A stretch of DNA of 64,000 nucleotides from Pseudomonas sp. dw_358 (GCF_018449655.1 NZ_JAAVUX010000001.1:372001-436000); one strand, 5' to 3'; positions 17,469 to 28,811 are shown, counted from the first letter of the stretch. Numbers and translations are program-made. Notes: generated from the letters alone by a model not told the origin.

Positions 17469-18292
17469 ACCGGATGACCTTGAAACGCTGGCCGGCCATG
17501 CAAGGCCGCTGGCTCGGGCTGTACGTGCTGCTGTACCTGGCCTTCCTGTACCTGCCGACCTTGTTGATCCCGGTGTTTTCCTTCAACGACTCGATCGCCC
17601 CGGTGTTCCCGCTCAAGGGTTTCACCGTGCAGTGGTACGCCGACCTGTTCAACAACCCGGCGCTGGCCCATGCCGCGCTCAACAGCCTGATCGTCGCCGG
17701 TTCGGCAGCGGCCATCGCCACCGTGGTCGGCGCCTTGATCGCCTATGCCGACGTGCGGCGCAGCAGCCCGTTGGCCAATGCCGTGTCGCTGCTGGCGCGG
17801 CTGCCGATCCTGCTGCCCGGCGTGGTGCTGGGGATCGCCCTGCTGGTGGGCGTCAACCTGATCGGCCCCGGTCCTTCGCTGGGGGCCATCGTGGTCGGCC
17901 ATGTGTGCTTTTGCCTGCCCACCGCCGTGGTGGTGATGCGCAGCCGCTTTGCCGCCTTCCCCCGCAGCCTCGAAGAAGCGGCCATGGATCTGGGTGCCGA
18001 CGAATGGACGACCCTGCGGCGCATCGCCCTGCCCCTGGCCCTGCCGGGTCTGGTGTCCAGCTTCATGCTGGCGTTCATCACCTCGTTCGACGAGTTCATC
18101 GTCGCGTTTTTCCTGGTGGGCACCGAGCCCACCCTGCCCATCTACATCTGGAGCCAACTGCGCTTCCCCAGGCAACTGCCCATGGTCATGGCCTTGGGCA
18201 GTCTGATTCTGCTGGTCTCGGTGGCGATAGCCGCCGGGGCCGAAGCACTGCGTCGCCGCGGCATTGGGCCGCCTGCCAAGCTCGAACAATGA
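17465..18292 (+). CDS. ABC transporter permease, PotC type
   Basis: 275 residues, six predicted membrane helices, with the EAA motif EEAAMDLGADEWTTLRRIAL (about 177-196) that contacts the ATPase. The start overlaps the upstream permease by four bases. The FNDSIAPVFPLKGFTVQWY stretch after the first helix is typical of PotC/YdcV proteins. It forms the channel with the 16560-17468 product. Confidence 0.92.
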   Translation: MNRMTLKRWPAMQGRWLGLYVLLYLAFLYLPTLLIPVFSFNDSIAPVFPLKGFTVQWYADLFNNPALAHAALNSLIVAGSAAAIATVVGALIAYADVRRSSPLANAVSLLARLPILLPGVVLGIALLVGVNLIGPGPSLGAIVVGHVCFCLPTAVVVMRSRFAAFPRSLEEAAMDLGADEWTTLRRIALPLALPGLVSSFMLAFITSFDEFIVAFFLVGTEPTLPIYIWSQLRFPRQLPMVMALGSLILLVSVAIAAGAEALRRRGIGPPAKLEQ

Positions 18293-18335
18293 ACACCTCA
18301 ATCAACACGCTCCTAGTCCAGCCTCTGGAGGTCAT

Positions 18336-19412
18336 ATGAAAGTTCGCACAATCGCTAAACGCTCGTGGGTGGTGGGTCTGGCAGCGTTTGCCCTGAACAC
18401 CGCGTTGCTGCAAGGCGCCATCGCCGCCGACGCCGGCAACCTGACCTATTTCACCTGGTCGGGCTATGAGCTGCCGGAGTTCAACCCCGCGTTCGAGGCG
18501 GCCCACCCGAAGAAGGTCGACATCACGGTATTCGGCGATGATGACGATGCGTTGTCCAAAGCCCGCGCCGGCTTTCACCCCGACCTCGCTCACCCCTGCT
18601 ACGACAAGCTGGAACGCTGGAAACAGGCCGGGCTGATCCAGCCGCTGGACAAGTCGCGGCTGAAGAACTTCGATCAGATCTTCCCGGTCCTGCAAAAGCT
18701 GCCGGGTATCGTCGACGCCGATGGCAAGGTCTGGATGGTGCCATGGGACTGGGGCAATACCTCGGTGCTGTACCGCACCGACCTGGTGAAAAACCCCGAA
18801 GCCAGCTGGAAGATGCTCTTCGACAAACAGTACGCCGGGCGCATCGCGACCATCGACGCAGTGCACGACACGCCGTTGGTGGCCGCCCTGCTGGCCGGTG
18901 TCGACCCGTTCAAGAAACTCACCCCCGAAGAGCTGGACAAGGTCGGCGCCGTGCTGCGTCAGCAACGGCCGCTGGTGACCACCTACACCACCGACATGAC
19001 CTCGGTGGAGCAGTCACTGGCCAGTGGCGAACTGGTGGCGGCCATGGCCTGGAACGCCTCGGCCACCGCCCTGAAAAAGCAGAACGTGCCCGTGGCATTC
19101 ATGAAGCCCAAAGAAGGAATGCTTACCTGGGTCTGCGGCATCGTCATGCTCAAGGATGCCAAGCACGTCGACCTGGCCTACGACTTCATCAATGCGCGAC
19201 TGGCCCCCGAATCCGGTGAAAAATTGATCACCGAGTACGGCTACGGCAGCGCCAGCAAGGCTGCGTTCGCTCGCGTGCCCGAGGCCAAACTCGAAGAACT
19301 GCAACTGCCCAACGATCCGGAAACCATGCTCAAGGACACCGTGCTGACCCGGCCGATCCCCAGCAACGAAGAACTGGCCAAGCTGTTCGAACGGGTCAAG
19401 GCCGGCGGCTGA
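18336..19412 (+). CDS. Periplasmic substrate-binding protein, polyamine/PotD class
   Basis: 358 residues with a signal peptide (about 1-30, ending AIAAD). The mature part opens NLTYFTWSGYELPEFNPAF, the typical N-lobe of PotD/PotF-type proteins, and includes MVPWDWGNTSVLYRTDL (cf. VPYTWGTTG in PotD) and AWNASATALK. Aromatic residues (Trp in TWSGY, VPWDWG) probably cage the cationic amine. TGGAGG at 18326-18331 gives a strong ribosome-binding site, fitting the higher amount of binding protein needed. Part of the six-gene operon. Confidence 0.9.
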   Translation: MKVRTIAKRSWVVGLAAFALNTALLQGAIAADAGNLTYFTWSGYELPEFNPAFEAAHPKKVDITVFGDDDDALSKARAGFHPDLAHPCYDKLERWKQAGLIQPLDKSRLKNFDQIFPVLQKLPGIVDADGKVWMVPWDWGNTSVLYRTDLVKNPEASWKMLFDKQYAGRIATIDAVHDTPLVAALLAGVDPFKKLTPEELDKVGAVLRQQRPLVTTYTTDMTSVEQSLASGELVAAMAWNASATALKKQNVPVAFMKPKEGMLTWVCGIVMLKDAKHVDLAYDFINARLAPESGEKLITEYGYGSASKAAFARVPEAKLEELQLPNDPETMLKDTVLTRPIPSNEELAKLFERVKAGG

Positions 19413-19454
19413 CAGACGGTCCATCTTCCTTACCGAGCACAGGAGAACCGAGTC

Positions 19455-20549
19455 ATGGCCCATTCCAGCGTGGTCAGCCTCAGGGGTGTGAGCAAGCGCT
19501 ACAGCGAGAAGGTGCTGAGCGTCGACAACATCGATATGGACATCGCCCCCGGCGAGTTCATCAGCCTGCTCGGGCCTTCGGGCTGCGGCAAGACCACCAC
19601 CCTGCGGATGATCGCCGGGTTCGAGCAGCCCACGGCCGGGCAGGTACTGATCGACGGCCAGGACCTGACCGCCGCGCCGCCTTACGGACGGCCGGTGAAC
19701 ACGGTGTTCCAGGACTACGCCTTGTTTCCCCACTTGAACGTCAGCGACAACGTCGGCTTCGGCCTGAGCCTGACCAAGGTGCCTGCCGCCGAGGCGCGCC
19801 AGCGCGTCGTCAACATGCTGGAACTGGTGGGCTTGGCGGACAAGGCGCGGGCGCGGGTGCAGCAGTTGTCGGGCGGCCAGCAACAGCGCATCGCCATGGC
19901 CCGCGCGCTGGTCTGCCAACCCCGCGTGCTGCTGCTCGACGAACCGCTGTCGGCCCTGGATGCGCACTTGCGCCAGCACATGCAGGTGGAACTCAAACGC
20001 CTGCAATCGAGCCTGGGCACGACGTTCGTGATGGTCACCCATGATCAGACCGAAGCGCTGTCGATTTCCGACCGTATTGCCGTGATGCACAAGGGTCGCA
20101 TCGAACAGATCGCCAGCCCGGACGCGCTGTACGACTCTCCGGAATCGGCTTTCGTCGCCGGTTTCATTGGTGCCTCCAACCTGCTCGACGGGCAGGTGCT
20201 GCACAGCGTCGATGATCAGGTGACGGTGGGCGTCGGCGCCTTGCACCTTGTGGCACGCAGCCGAGGGCCACTGGCACGAGGCAGTGCGGTGACCGTGTCA
20301 TTGCGCCCCGAAGATCTGCGGCTCGGTGTGCGCGCCGACAGTCAGCCACAGGCCACTGGCCGGGTGCTGCAACGTTTGTTTCACGGTCGCGCCTTGCGCC
20401 TGCAGATCAGCCTGCCGGGGATCGACAGCCTGACCCTCGATGTGTCGAGGGAAGCCGCCCAAGGCCAGGCCCTGTACCCCGGCGATGAAATCACTCTGAG
20501 TATCCAGCCCGGCGCCGCCTGTGCGTTTGCCGTGCAACCGACCCTTTGA
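19455..20549 (+). CDS. ABC transporter ATPase, PotA type
   Basis: 364 residues. Walker A GPSGCGKTT (about 40-48), Q-loop VFQDYALFPH, signature LSGGQQQRIAMARAL and Walker B VLLLDEPLSALD are all intact. The last 110 residues form the TOBE regulatory domain (VTVSLRPEDLRLG). AGGAG at 19441-19445 precedes the ATG. It powers the permease pair encoded just upstream. Confidence 0.95.
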   Translation: MAHSSVVSLRGVSKRYSEKVLSVDNIDMDIAPGEFISLLGPSGCGKTTTLRMIAGFEQPTAGQVLIDGQDLTAAPPYGRPVNTVFQDYALFPHLNVSDNVGFGLSLTKVPAAEARQRVVNMLELVGLADKARARVQQLSGGQQQRIAMARALVCQPRVLLLDEPLSALDAHLRQHMQVELKRLQSSLGTTFVMVTHDQTEALSISDRIAVMHKGRIEQIASPDALYDSPESAFVAGFIGASNLLDGQVLHSVDDQVTVGVGALHLVARSRGPLARGSAVTVSLRPEDLRLGVRADSQPQATGRVLQRLFHGRALRLQISLPGIDSLTLDVSREAAQGQALYPGDEITLSIQPGAACAFAVQPTL

Positions 20550-20565
20550 AGGAGCTGTGCGTCCC

Positions 20566-22089
20566 ATGCCTCATTTAGACCCCACCCTCGGCCAACTCAG
20601 CGCAGGCGACTGGCAGCAGCGCGCCGAGCGGTTTGTTTATCACGTTGACAACTTTATCGACGGTCAGCGCTGCCCGGCCCTCTCGGGGGAACGCTTCGAC
20701 GTGCTCAACCCGGCCACCGGACACCCGCACACCCAAGCACCGCGCAGCGCCAGCGCAGACGTGGACCTGGCAGTAAAGGCCGCGCGCAAGGCCTTTCGCA
20801 GTGGCAGTTGGTCGCGCCTGGCGCCGCGCGAACGGATGGCCGTGCTGTATCGCTTCGCCGACCTGATCGAGACGCACACTGAAAGCCTGGCCTTGCTGGA
20901 CACGCTGGATGTGGGTAAACCCATCAGCGACATGCTCAATGTCGACGTGCCGGGCTCGGTCTTGTCCTTTCGCTTCTTTGCCGAGACCATCGACAAGCTC
21001 GAAGGCTCGGTCACCAGCACGACGCCCGAGGCCCTGCACTACATCCTGCGCCAGCCCTTGGGGGTGGTGGGGCTGATCGTGCCGTGGAACTATCCGTTGC
21101 TGATGGCTGCGTGGAAGCTGGCGCCGGCCTTGGCCATGGGGAACGCCGTGGTGCTCAAGCCGGCCGAGCAGTCACCCAGCAGCGCCGTGTTGCTGGCTGA
21201 ACTGTTCGTTCAGGCCGGCGGCCCGCCGGGGATCTTCAACGTGGTTCAGGGCCACGGCGCCGAGGCCGGCGCCGCATTGGCGCTGCACATGGACGTCGAC
21301 AAGATCGGCTTCACCGGCTCGGTGGAAATCGGCAAGTTGATGATGGTCTATGCCGGCCAGTCCAACATGAAGCGGGTCACCACCGAATGCGGCGGCAAGA
21401 GCCCCCAGATCATTCTGGAGGACGTGGCCGACTTCGACCGCGCCGTGACCTACGCCATCAACGGCATCTACGCCAACCAGGGCGAAGTGTGCAATGCGGG
21501 TTCGCGGATCCTGGTACAGGCGTCGATCTACGAGCGTTTCGTCGAGCGCTTCGCGGAACTTGCGCCCAGCCTGTACGTACCGGGCAACCCGCTGGACCCC
21601 GCCACGCGAATGGGCTCGCTGGTGTCCTTCGAGCAGCAGCAACGGGTGCTCGGTTATGTCGAAAAAGCCCGCGACGAAGGCGGCCGGCTGGTGTTCGGCG
21701 GCGATGTACCGGCGGCACTGGCCCATGGCGCTTACGTCAATCCGACCCTGTATGCGGACATCACGCCGAGCATGACCCTGGCCCGCGAGGAAGTGTTCGG
21801 TCCGGTGGCGGCGGCCATCCGGGTCAAGGACCTTGAGGAGGCGCTGGCGATTGCCAACGATTCGATCTATGGCCTCGCCGCCTCGGTCTGGACCCGCGAC
21901 ATCGACCGCGCCCTGACCTTCGCCCGGGATGTAGAGGCCGGCATTGTCTGGGTCAACTGTTTCGATCACGGCGACATGACCCAGCCCTGGGGCGGTTTCA
22001 AACAATCGGGCAACGGCCGCGACCGTTGCCTGGAGGCGCTGACCCAGTACTCCCAGACCAAATCGGTGTGGGTGCACCTGGGCGGTTGA
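20566..22089 (+). CDS. Aldehyde dehydrogenase
   Basis: 507 residues, NAD(P)-dependent oxidation of an aldehyde to the acid. The catalytic Cys lies in NQGEVCNAGSR and the general base Glu in VTTECGGKSPQ. The cofactor loop GFTGSVEIGK and PWNYPLLMAAWK are intact. The C-terminal WGGFKQSGNGRD motif is like that of amino-aldehyde and gamma-glutamyl-aldehyde dehydrogenases (PuuC class). AAGGAG at 20549-20554 sets the ATG at 20566, 17 bases after the ATPase stop. It would act on the aldehyde made by the FAD oxidase at the head of the operon. Confidence 0.93.
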   Translation: MPHLDPTLGQLSAGDWQQRAERFVYHVDNFIDGQRCPALSGERFDVLNPATGHPHTQAPRSASADVDLAVKAARKAFRSGSWSRLAPRERMAVLYRFADLIETHTESLALLDTLDVGKPISDMLNVDVPGSVLSFRFFAETIDKLEGSVTSTTPEALHYILRQPLGVVGLIVPWNYPLLMAAWKLAPALAMGNAVVLKPAEQSPSSAVLLAELFVQAGGPPGIFNVVQGHGAEAGAALALHMDVDKIGFTGSVEIGKLMMVYAGQSNMKRVTTECGGKSPQIILEDVADFDRAVTYAINGIYANQGEVCNAGSRILVQASIYERFVERFAELAPSLYVPGNPLDPATRMGSLVSFEQQQRVLGYVEKARDEGGRLVFGGDVPAALAHGAYVNPTLYADITPSMTLAREEVFGPVAAAIRVKDLEEALAIANDSIYGLAASVWTRDIDRALTFARDVEAGIVWVNCFDHGDMTQPWGGFKQSGNGRDRCLEALTQYSQTKSVWVHLGG

Positions 22090-22161
22090 GCCGGGTGCTG
22101 CGAGCTTGGTTATACTGGGGCGCGCTCGGCGCCCTGCCACTTTTTTCTGCCCAGAGGCCTC

Positions 22162-22959
22162 ATGACTTCGCCTGACAAATCCCCTTTGTTCGCCAGCACC
22201 CTGGCGCGCGGTCTGGAGGTGATCAATGCGTTCCGCGCCGGCCGGCCAAGCATGAACCTGCCCGAGCTGGCGGCGGCAACCCACATGACCAAAAGCGCCG
22301 CGCAGCGCTTTGCGTACACCCTTGAAACCTTGGGCTATCTGCGCAAGGACCCGCAGAGCAAGCGCTATCAACTGACACCACGGGCACTGTCGCTGGGCTT
22401 CGGCTTCTTGCAGACCGACAGCCTGATCGACCGCGCCACGCCCTACCTGCACCAGCTGAACCGCGAGTGCCACGAGAGCTGCAACCTGTCGGAGCCAGAC
22501 GCCAACGACATGATTTTCGTCGCGCGCTTCCCCAGCCACAATCAGGTGATGATCCCCATGCCCCTGGGGCTGAGCCTGCCGATGTACTGCACGGCATCGG
22601 GCCGCGCCTGGCTGTCGCGGATTGCCGCGAGCGAGGCGCGCCTGATGCTGGAGCAGATGCCACGGCCAGCGCATACGCCCGCTACCGTGACCGCGCTGGA
22701 GCCGTTGCTGGAGGCCGTTACAAAGGCTCGGGATGAGGGCTACGCGATGACCGTGGGGGAGTATTTCCCCGGCGACATCAGCCTGGCGGCGCCGATCGTT
22801 GATGCGGCGGGCATTCCCCTCGGCGCCGTGAACATCTCGGTCCCCGCCAGCCGCTGGCGCCCCGAGGATGCGCGCGAGCAATTGGCGCCACAGTTGATCG
22901 AAACGGCGCGGTCGATTTCCAGTGCGGGGTTGAGTCAGCGGGCGGGAGGATTTCGCTAA
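22162..22959 (+). CDS. IclR-family transcriptional regulator
   Basis: 265 residues. A winged helix-turn-helix at about 10-75 (NLPELAAATHMTKSAAQRFAYTLETLGYL, split here by description) precedes the IclR effector domain (about 90-255; YCTASGRAWLS, AAPIVDAAGIPLGAVNISVP). It is separated from the aldehyde dehydrogenase by 72 bases containing a TATACT -10-like box (22111-22116), so it may have its own promoter. AGAGG lies before the ATG. By position it is the likely regulator of the amine operon. It ends at a bidirectional terminator. Confidence 0.92.
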   Translation: MTSPDKSPLFASTLARGLEVINAFRAGRPSMNLPELAAATHMTKSAAQRFAYTLETLGYLRKDPQSKRYQLTPRALSLGFGFLQTDSLIDRATPYLHQLNRECHESCNLSEPDANDMIFVARFPSHNQVMIPMPLGLSLPMYCTASGRAWLSRIAASEARLMLEQMPRPAHTPATVTALEPLLEAVTKARDEGYAMTVGEYFPGDISLAAPIVDAAGIPLGAVNISVPASRWRPEDAREQLAPQLIETARSISSAGLSQRAGGFR

Positions 22960-22998
22960 GCACCCGCCTGCAGCGAAATTGCGCCAGAGATAAACCAA

Positions 22999-23020
22999 AA
23001 CGGGCCCCGAAGGGCCCGTT
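22999..23020. terminator. Bidirectional terminator, iclR / ettA
   Basis: Perfect stem AACGGGCCC / GGGCCCGTT with a CGAA loop between two convergent genes. On the minus strand it runs into TTTT, serving ettA. Confidence 0.85.
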
Positions 23021-23027
23021 GCGTTTA

Positions 23028-24692
23028 TCACGCCAGCTTCTTGTGCCGCACACGATGGGGCTGTGCGGCGGCATCGCCCAGGCGTTTCTTGCGATCGGCC
23101 TCGTACTCGGTGTAGTTGCCTTCGAAGAACACCGCCTGCGAGTCATCCTCATAGGCCAGGATGTGGGTGGCCACGCGGTCCAGGAACCACCGATCGTGAG
23201 AGATCACAATGGCGGCGCCAGGGAAGTCCAGCAGGGCTTCTTCCAGCGAGCGCAGGGTTTCCACGTCGAGGTCGTTGGACGGTTCGTCGAGCAGCAGGAC
23301 GTTGCCGCCCTCTTTCAAGGTCAGGGCCAGGTGCAGGCGCCCGCGCTCACCGCCGGAGAGGTCCTTGACGAACTTCTGCTGGTCGCCACCCTTGAAGTTG
23401 AAGCGGCCGACGTAGGTGCGCGACGGAATCTCGTAGTTGCCGATGCGGATCTGATCCGAACCATCGGAAATCTGCTGGAACACCGTCTTGCTGCCGTCCA
23501 GGTCATCGCGGCTCTGGTCCACGCAGGCCAGTTGTACGGTTTCGCCGATTTCGATGCTGCCCGAATCCGGTTGCTCCTTGCCCATCAGCATGCGGAACAG
23601 GGTCGACTTGCCGGCACCGTTGCCGCCGATGACGCCGACGATGGCGCCCTTGGGCATGGCGAACGACAGGTTGTCGATCAGCACGCGGTCGCCATAGCCC
23701 TTGCTGACGTTCTTGAACTCGATGACCTTGTCACCCAACCGCGGGCCGGCGGGGATGTAGATCTCGTTGGTTTCCGAGCGTTTCTGGAATTCCTGCGACT
23801 GCATTTCTTCGAAACGCTGCAGACGGGCCTTGGATTTGGACTGGCGCGCCTTTGCGCCTTTGCGCACCCACTCCAGTTCTTCCTTCATGGCCTTTTCATG
23901 GGCCGATTGCTGTTTGGATTCCTGGGCCAGACGATCGGACTTGGCTTCCAGCCAGCCCGAATAGTTGCCTTCATACGGAATGCCGGCGCCGCGGTCGAGT
24001 TCGAGGATCCAGCCGGCGACGTTATCGAGGAAGTAACGGTCGTGGGTAATGGCGACCACGGTGCCCGGGAAGTTGTGCAGGAACTGCTCCAGCCAGGCCA
24101 CCGAATCGGCATCCAGGTGGTTGGTCGGTTCGTCCAGCAGCAGCATGTCAGGGGCCGACAGCAGCAGGCGGCACAGGGCCACGCGGCGCTTTTCGCCACC
24201 GGACAGGACCTCGACCTTGGCGTCCCACGCCGGCAGACGCAGCGCGTCGGCGGCCACTTCCAGCTGGCGTTCGAGGTTGTGGCCGTCGCTGGCCTGAAGA
24301 ATGGCTTCCAGCTTGGCCTGCTCGGCAGCCAGCTTGTCGAAGTCGGCGTCCGGGTCGGCATAGGCGGCGTAGACTTCGTCAAGGCGCGCCTGGGCGTCCT
24401 TGATCACGCTGACGGCTTCCTCGACCACTTCGCGTACGGTCTTGTTCGGGTCGAGTTGCGGCTCCTGAGGCAAATAGCCGACATTGAGCTCGGGCATCGG
24501 CCGCGCTTCGCCGTCGAATTCGGTGTCGACGCCGGCCATGATTTTCAGCAAGGTCGACTTGCCCGAACCGTTGAGGCCTAGCACGCCGATCTTGGCGCCG
24601 GGGAAGAACGACAGCGAAATATTCTTGAGGATTTCCCGCTTCGGCGGCACAACCTTGCTGAGCCGATGCATGGTGAAAACGTATTGAGCCAT
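23028..24692 (-). CDS. ettA: Energy-dependent translational throttle protein EttA
   Basis: ABC-F ATPase of 554 residues that binds the ribosomal E site and gates the first peptide bond according to ATP/ADP. Two nucleotide-binding domains: Walker [10 protein letters not shown] (about 39-47) and GGNGAGKST (about 355-363), signatures [12 protein letters not shown] and [13 protein letters not shown], Walker [12 protein letters not shown] and [11 protein letters not shown]. The arm and linker with the basic [17 protein letters not shown] are present. There is no membrane segment. The start [20 protein letters not shown] is the family N-terminus. Confidence 0.97.
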   Translation of the reverse strand: MAQYVFTMHRLSKVVPPKREILKNISLSFFPGAKIGVLGLNGSGKSTLLKIMAGVDTEFDGEARPMPELNVGYLPQEPQLDPNKTVREVVEEAVSVIKDAQARLDEVYAAYADPDADFDKLAAEQAKLEAILQASDGHNLERQLEVAADALRLPAWDAKVEVLSGGEKRRVALCRLLLSAPDMLLLDEPTNHLDADSVAWLEQFLHNFPGTVVAITHDRYFLDNVAGWILELDRGAGIPYEGNYSGWLEAKSDRLAQESKQQSAHEKAMKEELEWVRKGAKARQSKSKARLQRFEEMQSQEFQKRSETNEIYIPAGPRLGDKVIEFKNVSKGYGDRVLIDNLSFAMPKGAIVGVIGGNGAGKSTLFRMLMGKEQPDSGSIEIGETVQLACVDQSRDDLDGSKTVFQQISDGSDQIRIGNYEIPSRTYVGRFNFKGGDQQKFVKDLSGGERGRLHLALTLKEGGNVLLLDEPSNDLDVETLRSLEEALLDFPGAAIVISHDRWFLDRVATHILAYEDDSQAVFFEGNYTEYEADRKKRLGDAAAQPHRVRHKKLA

Positions 24693-24986
24693 GGGTAAAC
24701 CTGGTGTCGGAGACAGATGAAAAAAATGCAGACCGCAAAGCTACCGGAATGCGCCTGACAGGGCAAACGGCCTACGTTTTGGGCTGGCACTTTGCTACTC
24801 TTTGCCATGCACCCAAGCCAATTTTACCGCTCACGAAAGACGGCTTGATCGGTGCCGCGCCGCAACCCTAGCCGCCTCATGGGCAGGGGCTTATAGTGCG
24901 CGAAGTCCGGGCCGTTGCTGTCAGCCGTGTTACAGACCTCGACGCCGGCACCCCTGCCACCGCCAGACAGACCGCAGGACCACAGT

Positions 24987-27900
24987 TTGACCAATCTCAA
25001 TCCGCCGTCGTCCCTGCGCTCAGCGCCAACCGCCCCCGCTACCCCGTTGCGCGGGATGCTGAAAAGCGCGTTGGCGGTCCTGGTGCTGTTTCTGCTGGCC
25101 TTGTTGCTGTGGCAACTGGTCGACCAATTCCAGCGGACCCTCAGCGACCAGCGCCAACACAGCATAGACGCCAGCGCCGAACGGGTGGCCCGGCTGGACC
25201 TGAACCTGGCGCTCAACTCCCAGACGGCGCTCAACCGCCTGCTGACCACGCCGCCCTTCCCCAGCGGTCGCGAGAAAGCCGATACCCTGGCGCGTCTGCA
25301 ACAAGCCCTGCCGGCGGTGCAAAGCATCCTGTGGCTGGCGGCCGACGGCCGGATCCTCGCCGATACCCTGCCGGTCACCGCCGACGAGAACGCCATCCAG
25401 GCCTTGCTGCAGCGGGCGCAGATCCAGCCGTTCTATTATGCCAATGCGGCTGACGCGCGCCTGTACCTGCTCATCCGACAACCGGGTGAATTGACCAACG
25501 GCGCCTGGTTGCTGCGCCTGGCCCCCAGTTTCCTCGGCGGCCTGCTGCGCGCTGACTCCCGCGACTCGCACGCCCACTGGCAGATTGAAAGCCGTCAGGA
25601 CAGCTATGTCATTCACCGTGACAACGATGCCGGGCAGGCGAACTCGGAGCAAACGCTGTTGGTGACGCCGCTGGCCCAGAGCGACTGGCAACTGCGCAGC
25701 CTGTTCAATGCCGACCGGGCACGCCTCGACCTGCTGCCGGCGTTGATCGGCAAATGCCTGCTAGGGCTGGCGTTCTCGCTGCTGCCACTGTTGACCTTGC
25801 TCAATCTGCGCAAGCGCCAGCGCGAGGTGCACGAGGAGCGGCGGCGCTATCAAGACATTTTCGAAGGCACCGGCGTGGCCTTGTGCGTGCTGGACCTCTC
25901 GGCGCTGCGCGACCTTATTCAAAACAACGGGCTGATTTCTCACGAGACGTTGCAGGCCTGGCTGGACGAAAGTCCCGAGCGTCGCGCCTCACTGCTCTCG
26001 GAACTGCGCATCACCGAGGTCAACCAGGTGGCTCTGCGCCTGCTGGCCGTGGAGTCGATCCAGGAGGCCTGGCAGCGTCTGATCGATGGCGGCCCGATGA
26101 ATGTCAGCGGCATCGGTTATCAGATCATCGACGGCCTGATGCGCAACCTGCCGCAGCTCGAGCTGGAGGTCACCCTGACCGACCCCTTCGGCCTGGACCA
26201 GCACCTGTGGCTGACCCTGCGCTTTCCCGAGGACATTTGGGGTTACCACGCAGTCATCCTCAATATCAACGACATCACCAGCCGCAAACGGGTAGAGCTG
26301 TCGCTGGTGGAGCGTGAAGCTTTCTGGTCCGATGTGATCCGCACCGTGCCGGATCATTTATATGTTCAGGACTGCGCGTCCCAGCGAATGATTTTCAGCA
26401 ACCATCATCTGGGCCAGACCTTGGGCTATGGCAGGGCCCAGTTACAGGAGCTCGGCGAATACTTTTGGGAAAAGTTACTGCACATCGAAGACGCCCTTAC
26501 CTACAACAAGGCCCGTCACCTTCAGCGCCAGAGCGACTACGCACTGCCGTTGAACTGCCTGTTGCGCTTTCGCAGCCAGGATTCGCAGTGGCGTTATTTC
26601 GAGGTGCGCGAACAGGTGCTGGCGCGCGACAAGGACGGTATGGTCACGCGCATTGTCGGCGTGGCCAAGGACGTCACCGAACAGCTGGAAGCCAGCGAAT
26701 CGCTGCGTGACAGCGAGCAGCGCTATCGCATGCTCGCCGAAAGCATCAGCGATGTGATCTTCTCGACCAACAACAAGCTCAAGCTCAACTACGTCAGCCA
26801 TTCGGTGCAAGCGGTGCTGGGCTACGACGAGGCGTGGATCTTCGCCAATGGCTGGCAATCGACCATCGCCAACCCCAGCCAGTTGATCGGCCTGAACCAG
26901 ATGCTCGAGCGCGTCGGCACGGCCCTCGACGACCCGGAGCAGCTGGCGCAGCTGCGCACTCAAGTGCAGTCCAAACTGTTTTTGCTCGACTGCCTCAACG
27001 CCGACGGGCGCAAGATCCCCATTGAACTGCGCCTGGTGCTGGTGTGGGACGAGAACGGGGTCTTTGAAGGGATTCTCGGGGTGGGTCGTGATGTCAGCCA
27101 GCAGCGCCGTGCCGAAAAAGACCTGCGCATGGCCGCCACGGTGTTCGAGCATTCGACCTCGGCGATTTTGATCACCGACCCTGCCGGCTACATCGTCCAG
27201 GCCAACGAGGCGTTCAGTCGGGTGAGCGGCTACGCGGTGTCGCAGGTGCTGGATCAGTTGCCGACCCTGCTCACCGTCGACGACCAGCAGGAAGCGCACC
27301 TGCGTTACGTGCTCAAGCAACTCAACCAGCGCGGCACCTGGGAAGGCGAAGTCTGGCTCAAGCGCCGCAGCGGCGAACACTATCCCGCCTGGGTGGGCAT
27401 CACGGCGGTGCTCGACGACGAGGGCGACCTGGCCAGCTATGTGTGCTTTTTCAGCGACATCAGCGAGCGCAAGGCCAGCGAACAACGCATTCACCGCCTG
27501 GCTTACTACGACGCCCTGACTCACCTGCCCAACCGCACACTGTTTCAGGACCGTCTGCACAATGCCCTGCAGCAGGCCGACCGGCAAGGCGGCTGGGTGG
27601 TGCTGATGTTCCTCGACCTGGACCGTTTCAAGCCCATCAACGACTCCCTGGGCCACGCCGCCGGCGACCGGATGCTCAAGGACATGGCCACGCGCCTGCT
27701 GGCCTGCGTCAACGATGACGACACCGTGGCGCGCATGGGCGGTGACGAGTTCACCCTGCTCCTGCAGCCTCGGGCGGCGCGCGAAGAAGCACTGCATGAA
27801 GCCATTCACGTCGCGGAGCAGATTCTCGCCAGCCTGGTCAAACCCTTCGTGCTGGAGAACCGCGAGTTTTTCGTCACGGCCAGTATCGGCATCGCCCTTA

Positions 27901-28811
27901 GCCCTCAGGACGGCAACGAACTGAGCCAGCTGATGAAAAACGCCGACACGGCGATGTACCACGCCAAGGAGCGCGGCAAGAACAACTTCCAGTTCTACCA
28001 GGCCGACATGAACGCCAGCGCTCTGGAGCGGCTGGAACTGGAAAGCGACCTGCGGCACGCGCTGGAGCAGCAGGAGTTCATCCTCTATTACCAGCCGCAG
28101 TTCAGCGGCGATGGCAAGCGCCTGACCGGTGCCGAGGCGCTGCTGCGCTGGCGCCACCCGCGGCGTGGGCTGGTGCCGCCTGGGGATTTCATTCCGGTCC
28201 TCGAAGAACTCGGGTTGGTGGTGGACGTGGGCGACTGGGTGATCAGCGAAGCCTGCCGCCAACTCAAGGAATGGCATGCCACCAAGGTGCGGGTGCCGAA
28301 AGTGTCGGTGAACATCTCGGCACGGCAATTCTCCGACGGGCAGTTGGGCACGCGGATCGCCACGATTCTCGGCGAAGTCGGCCTGTCGCCGGCCTGCCTG
28401 GAACTGGAATTGACCGAAAGCATCTTGATGCGCGAGGTCAATGAGGCAATGATGATTCTCGACAGCCTCAAACAGCTGGGCTTGAGCATTGCCGTCGACG
28501 ACTTCGGCACGGGCTACTCATCGCTCAACTACCTCAAGCAGTTCCCGATCGACGTGCTCAAGATCGACCGCAGTTTCGTCGATGGCCTGCCCTCGGGCGA
28601 GCAGGACGCGCAGATCGCCCGGGCGATCATCGCCATGGCCCACAGCCTCAACCTGTCGGTGATCGCCGAAGGCGTGGAAACCCAGGACCAGCTGGACTTC
28701 CTGCGCGAACATGGCTGCGATGAAGTTCAGGGCTATCTGTTCGGCCGGCCCATGCCCGCCAGCCGGTTCGAGGCGCAGTTCAGCAACGATGCGTTGTTCA
28801 TGTTGGATTGA
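24987..28811 (+). CDS. morA: Membrane sensor diguanylate cyclase/phosphodiesterase MorA
   Basis: About 1274 residues. An N-terminal membrane helix (about 26-46), a periplasmic sensor of roughly 200 residues and a second helix (about 250-270) precede at least three PAS domains (about 400-800). The GGDEF domain has GGDEF at 918 and the EAL domain has EALLRW from 1050. Both catalytic signatures are intact, so it can in principle make and break c-di-GMP. The neighbouring glyA and its length identify it with MorA, which controls flagellar development and biofilm in Pseudomonas. I prefer TTG 24987, which has AGGA seven bases ahead, over TTG 24915, which has none; the first in-frame ATG (25056) is inside the first helix. 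A start upstream of 25056 therefore depends on a non-AUG codon. Confidence 0.9.
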   Translation: MTNLNPPSSLRSAPTAPATPLRGMLKSALAVLVLFLLALLLWQLVDQFQRTLSDQRQHSIDASAERVARLDLNLALNSQTALNRLLTTPPFPSGREKADTLARLQQALPAVQSILWLAADGRILADTLPVTADENAIQALLQRAQIQPFYYANAADARLYLLIRQPGELTNGAWLLRLAPSFLGGLLRADSRDSHAHWQIESRQDSYVIHRDNDAGQANSEQTLLVTPLAQSDWQLRSLFNADRARLDLLPALIGKCLLGLAFSLLPLLTLLNLRKRQREVHEERRRYQDIFEGTGVALCVLDLSALRDLIQNNGLISHETLQAWLDESPERRASLLSELRITEVNQVALRLLAVESIQEAWQRLIDGGPMNVSGIGYQIIDGLMRNLPQLELEVTLTDPFGLDQHLWLTLRFPEDIWGYHAVILNINDITSRKRVELSLVEREAFWSDVIRTVPDHLYVQDCASQRMIFSNHHLGQTLGYGRAQLQELGEYFWEKLLHIEDALTYNKARHLQRQSDYALPLNCLLRFRSQDSQWRYFEVREQVLARDKDGMVTRIVGVAKDVTEQLEASESLRDSEQRYRMLAESISDVIFSTNNKLKLNYVSHSVQAVLGYDEAWIFANGWQSTIANPSQLIGLNQMLERVGTALDDPEQLAQLRTQVQSKLFLLDCLNADGRKIPIELRLVLVWDENGVFEGILGVGRDVSQQRRAEKDLRMAATVFEHSTSAILITDPAGYIVQANEAFSRVSGYAVSQVLDQLPTLLTVDDQQEAHLRYVLKQLNQRGTWEGEVWLKRRSGEHYPAWVGITAVLDDEGDLASYVCFFSDISERKASEQRIHRLAYYDALTHLPNRTLFQDRLHNALQQADRQGGWVVLMFLDLDRFKPINDSLGHAAGDRMLKDMATRLLACVNDDDTVARMGGDEFTLLLQPRAAREEALHEAIHVAEQILASLVKPFVLENREFFVTASIGIALSPQDGNELSQLMKNADTAMYHAKERGKNNFQFYQADMNASALERLELESDLRHALEQQEFILYYQPQFSGDGKRLTGAEALLRWRHPRRGLVPPGDFIPVLEELGLVVDVGDWVISEACRQLKEWHATKVRVPKVSVNISARQFSDGQLGTRIATILGEVGLSPACLELELTESILMREVNEAMMILDSLKQLGLSIAVDDFGTGYSSLNYLKQFPIDVLKIDRSFVDGLPSGEQDAQIARAIIAMAHSLNLSVIAEGVETQDQLDFLREHGCDEVQGYLFGRPMPASRFEAQFSNDALFMLD

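Noticed and set aside
26475..28328. 617-codon minus-strand frame inside morA
   Set aside because: MorA has intact PAS, GGDEF and EAL motifs here; the antisense frame has none and biased composition.
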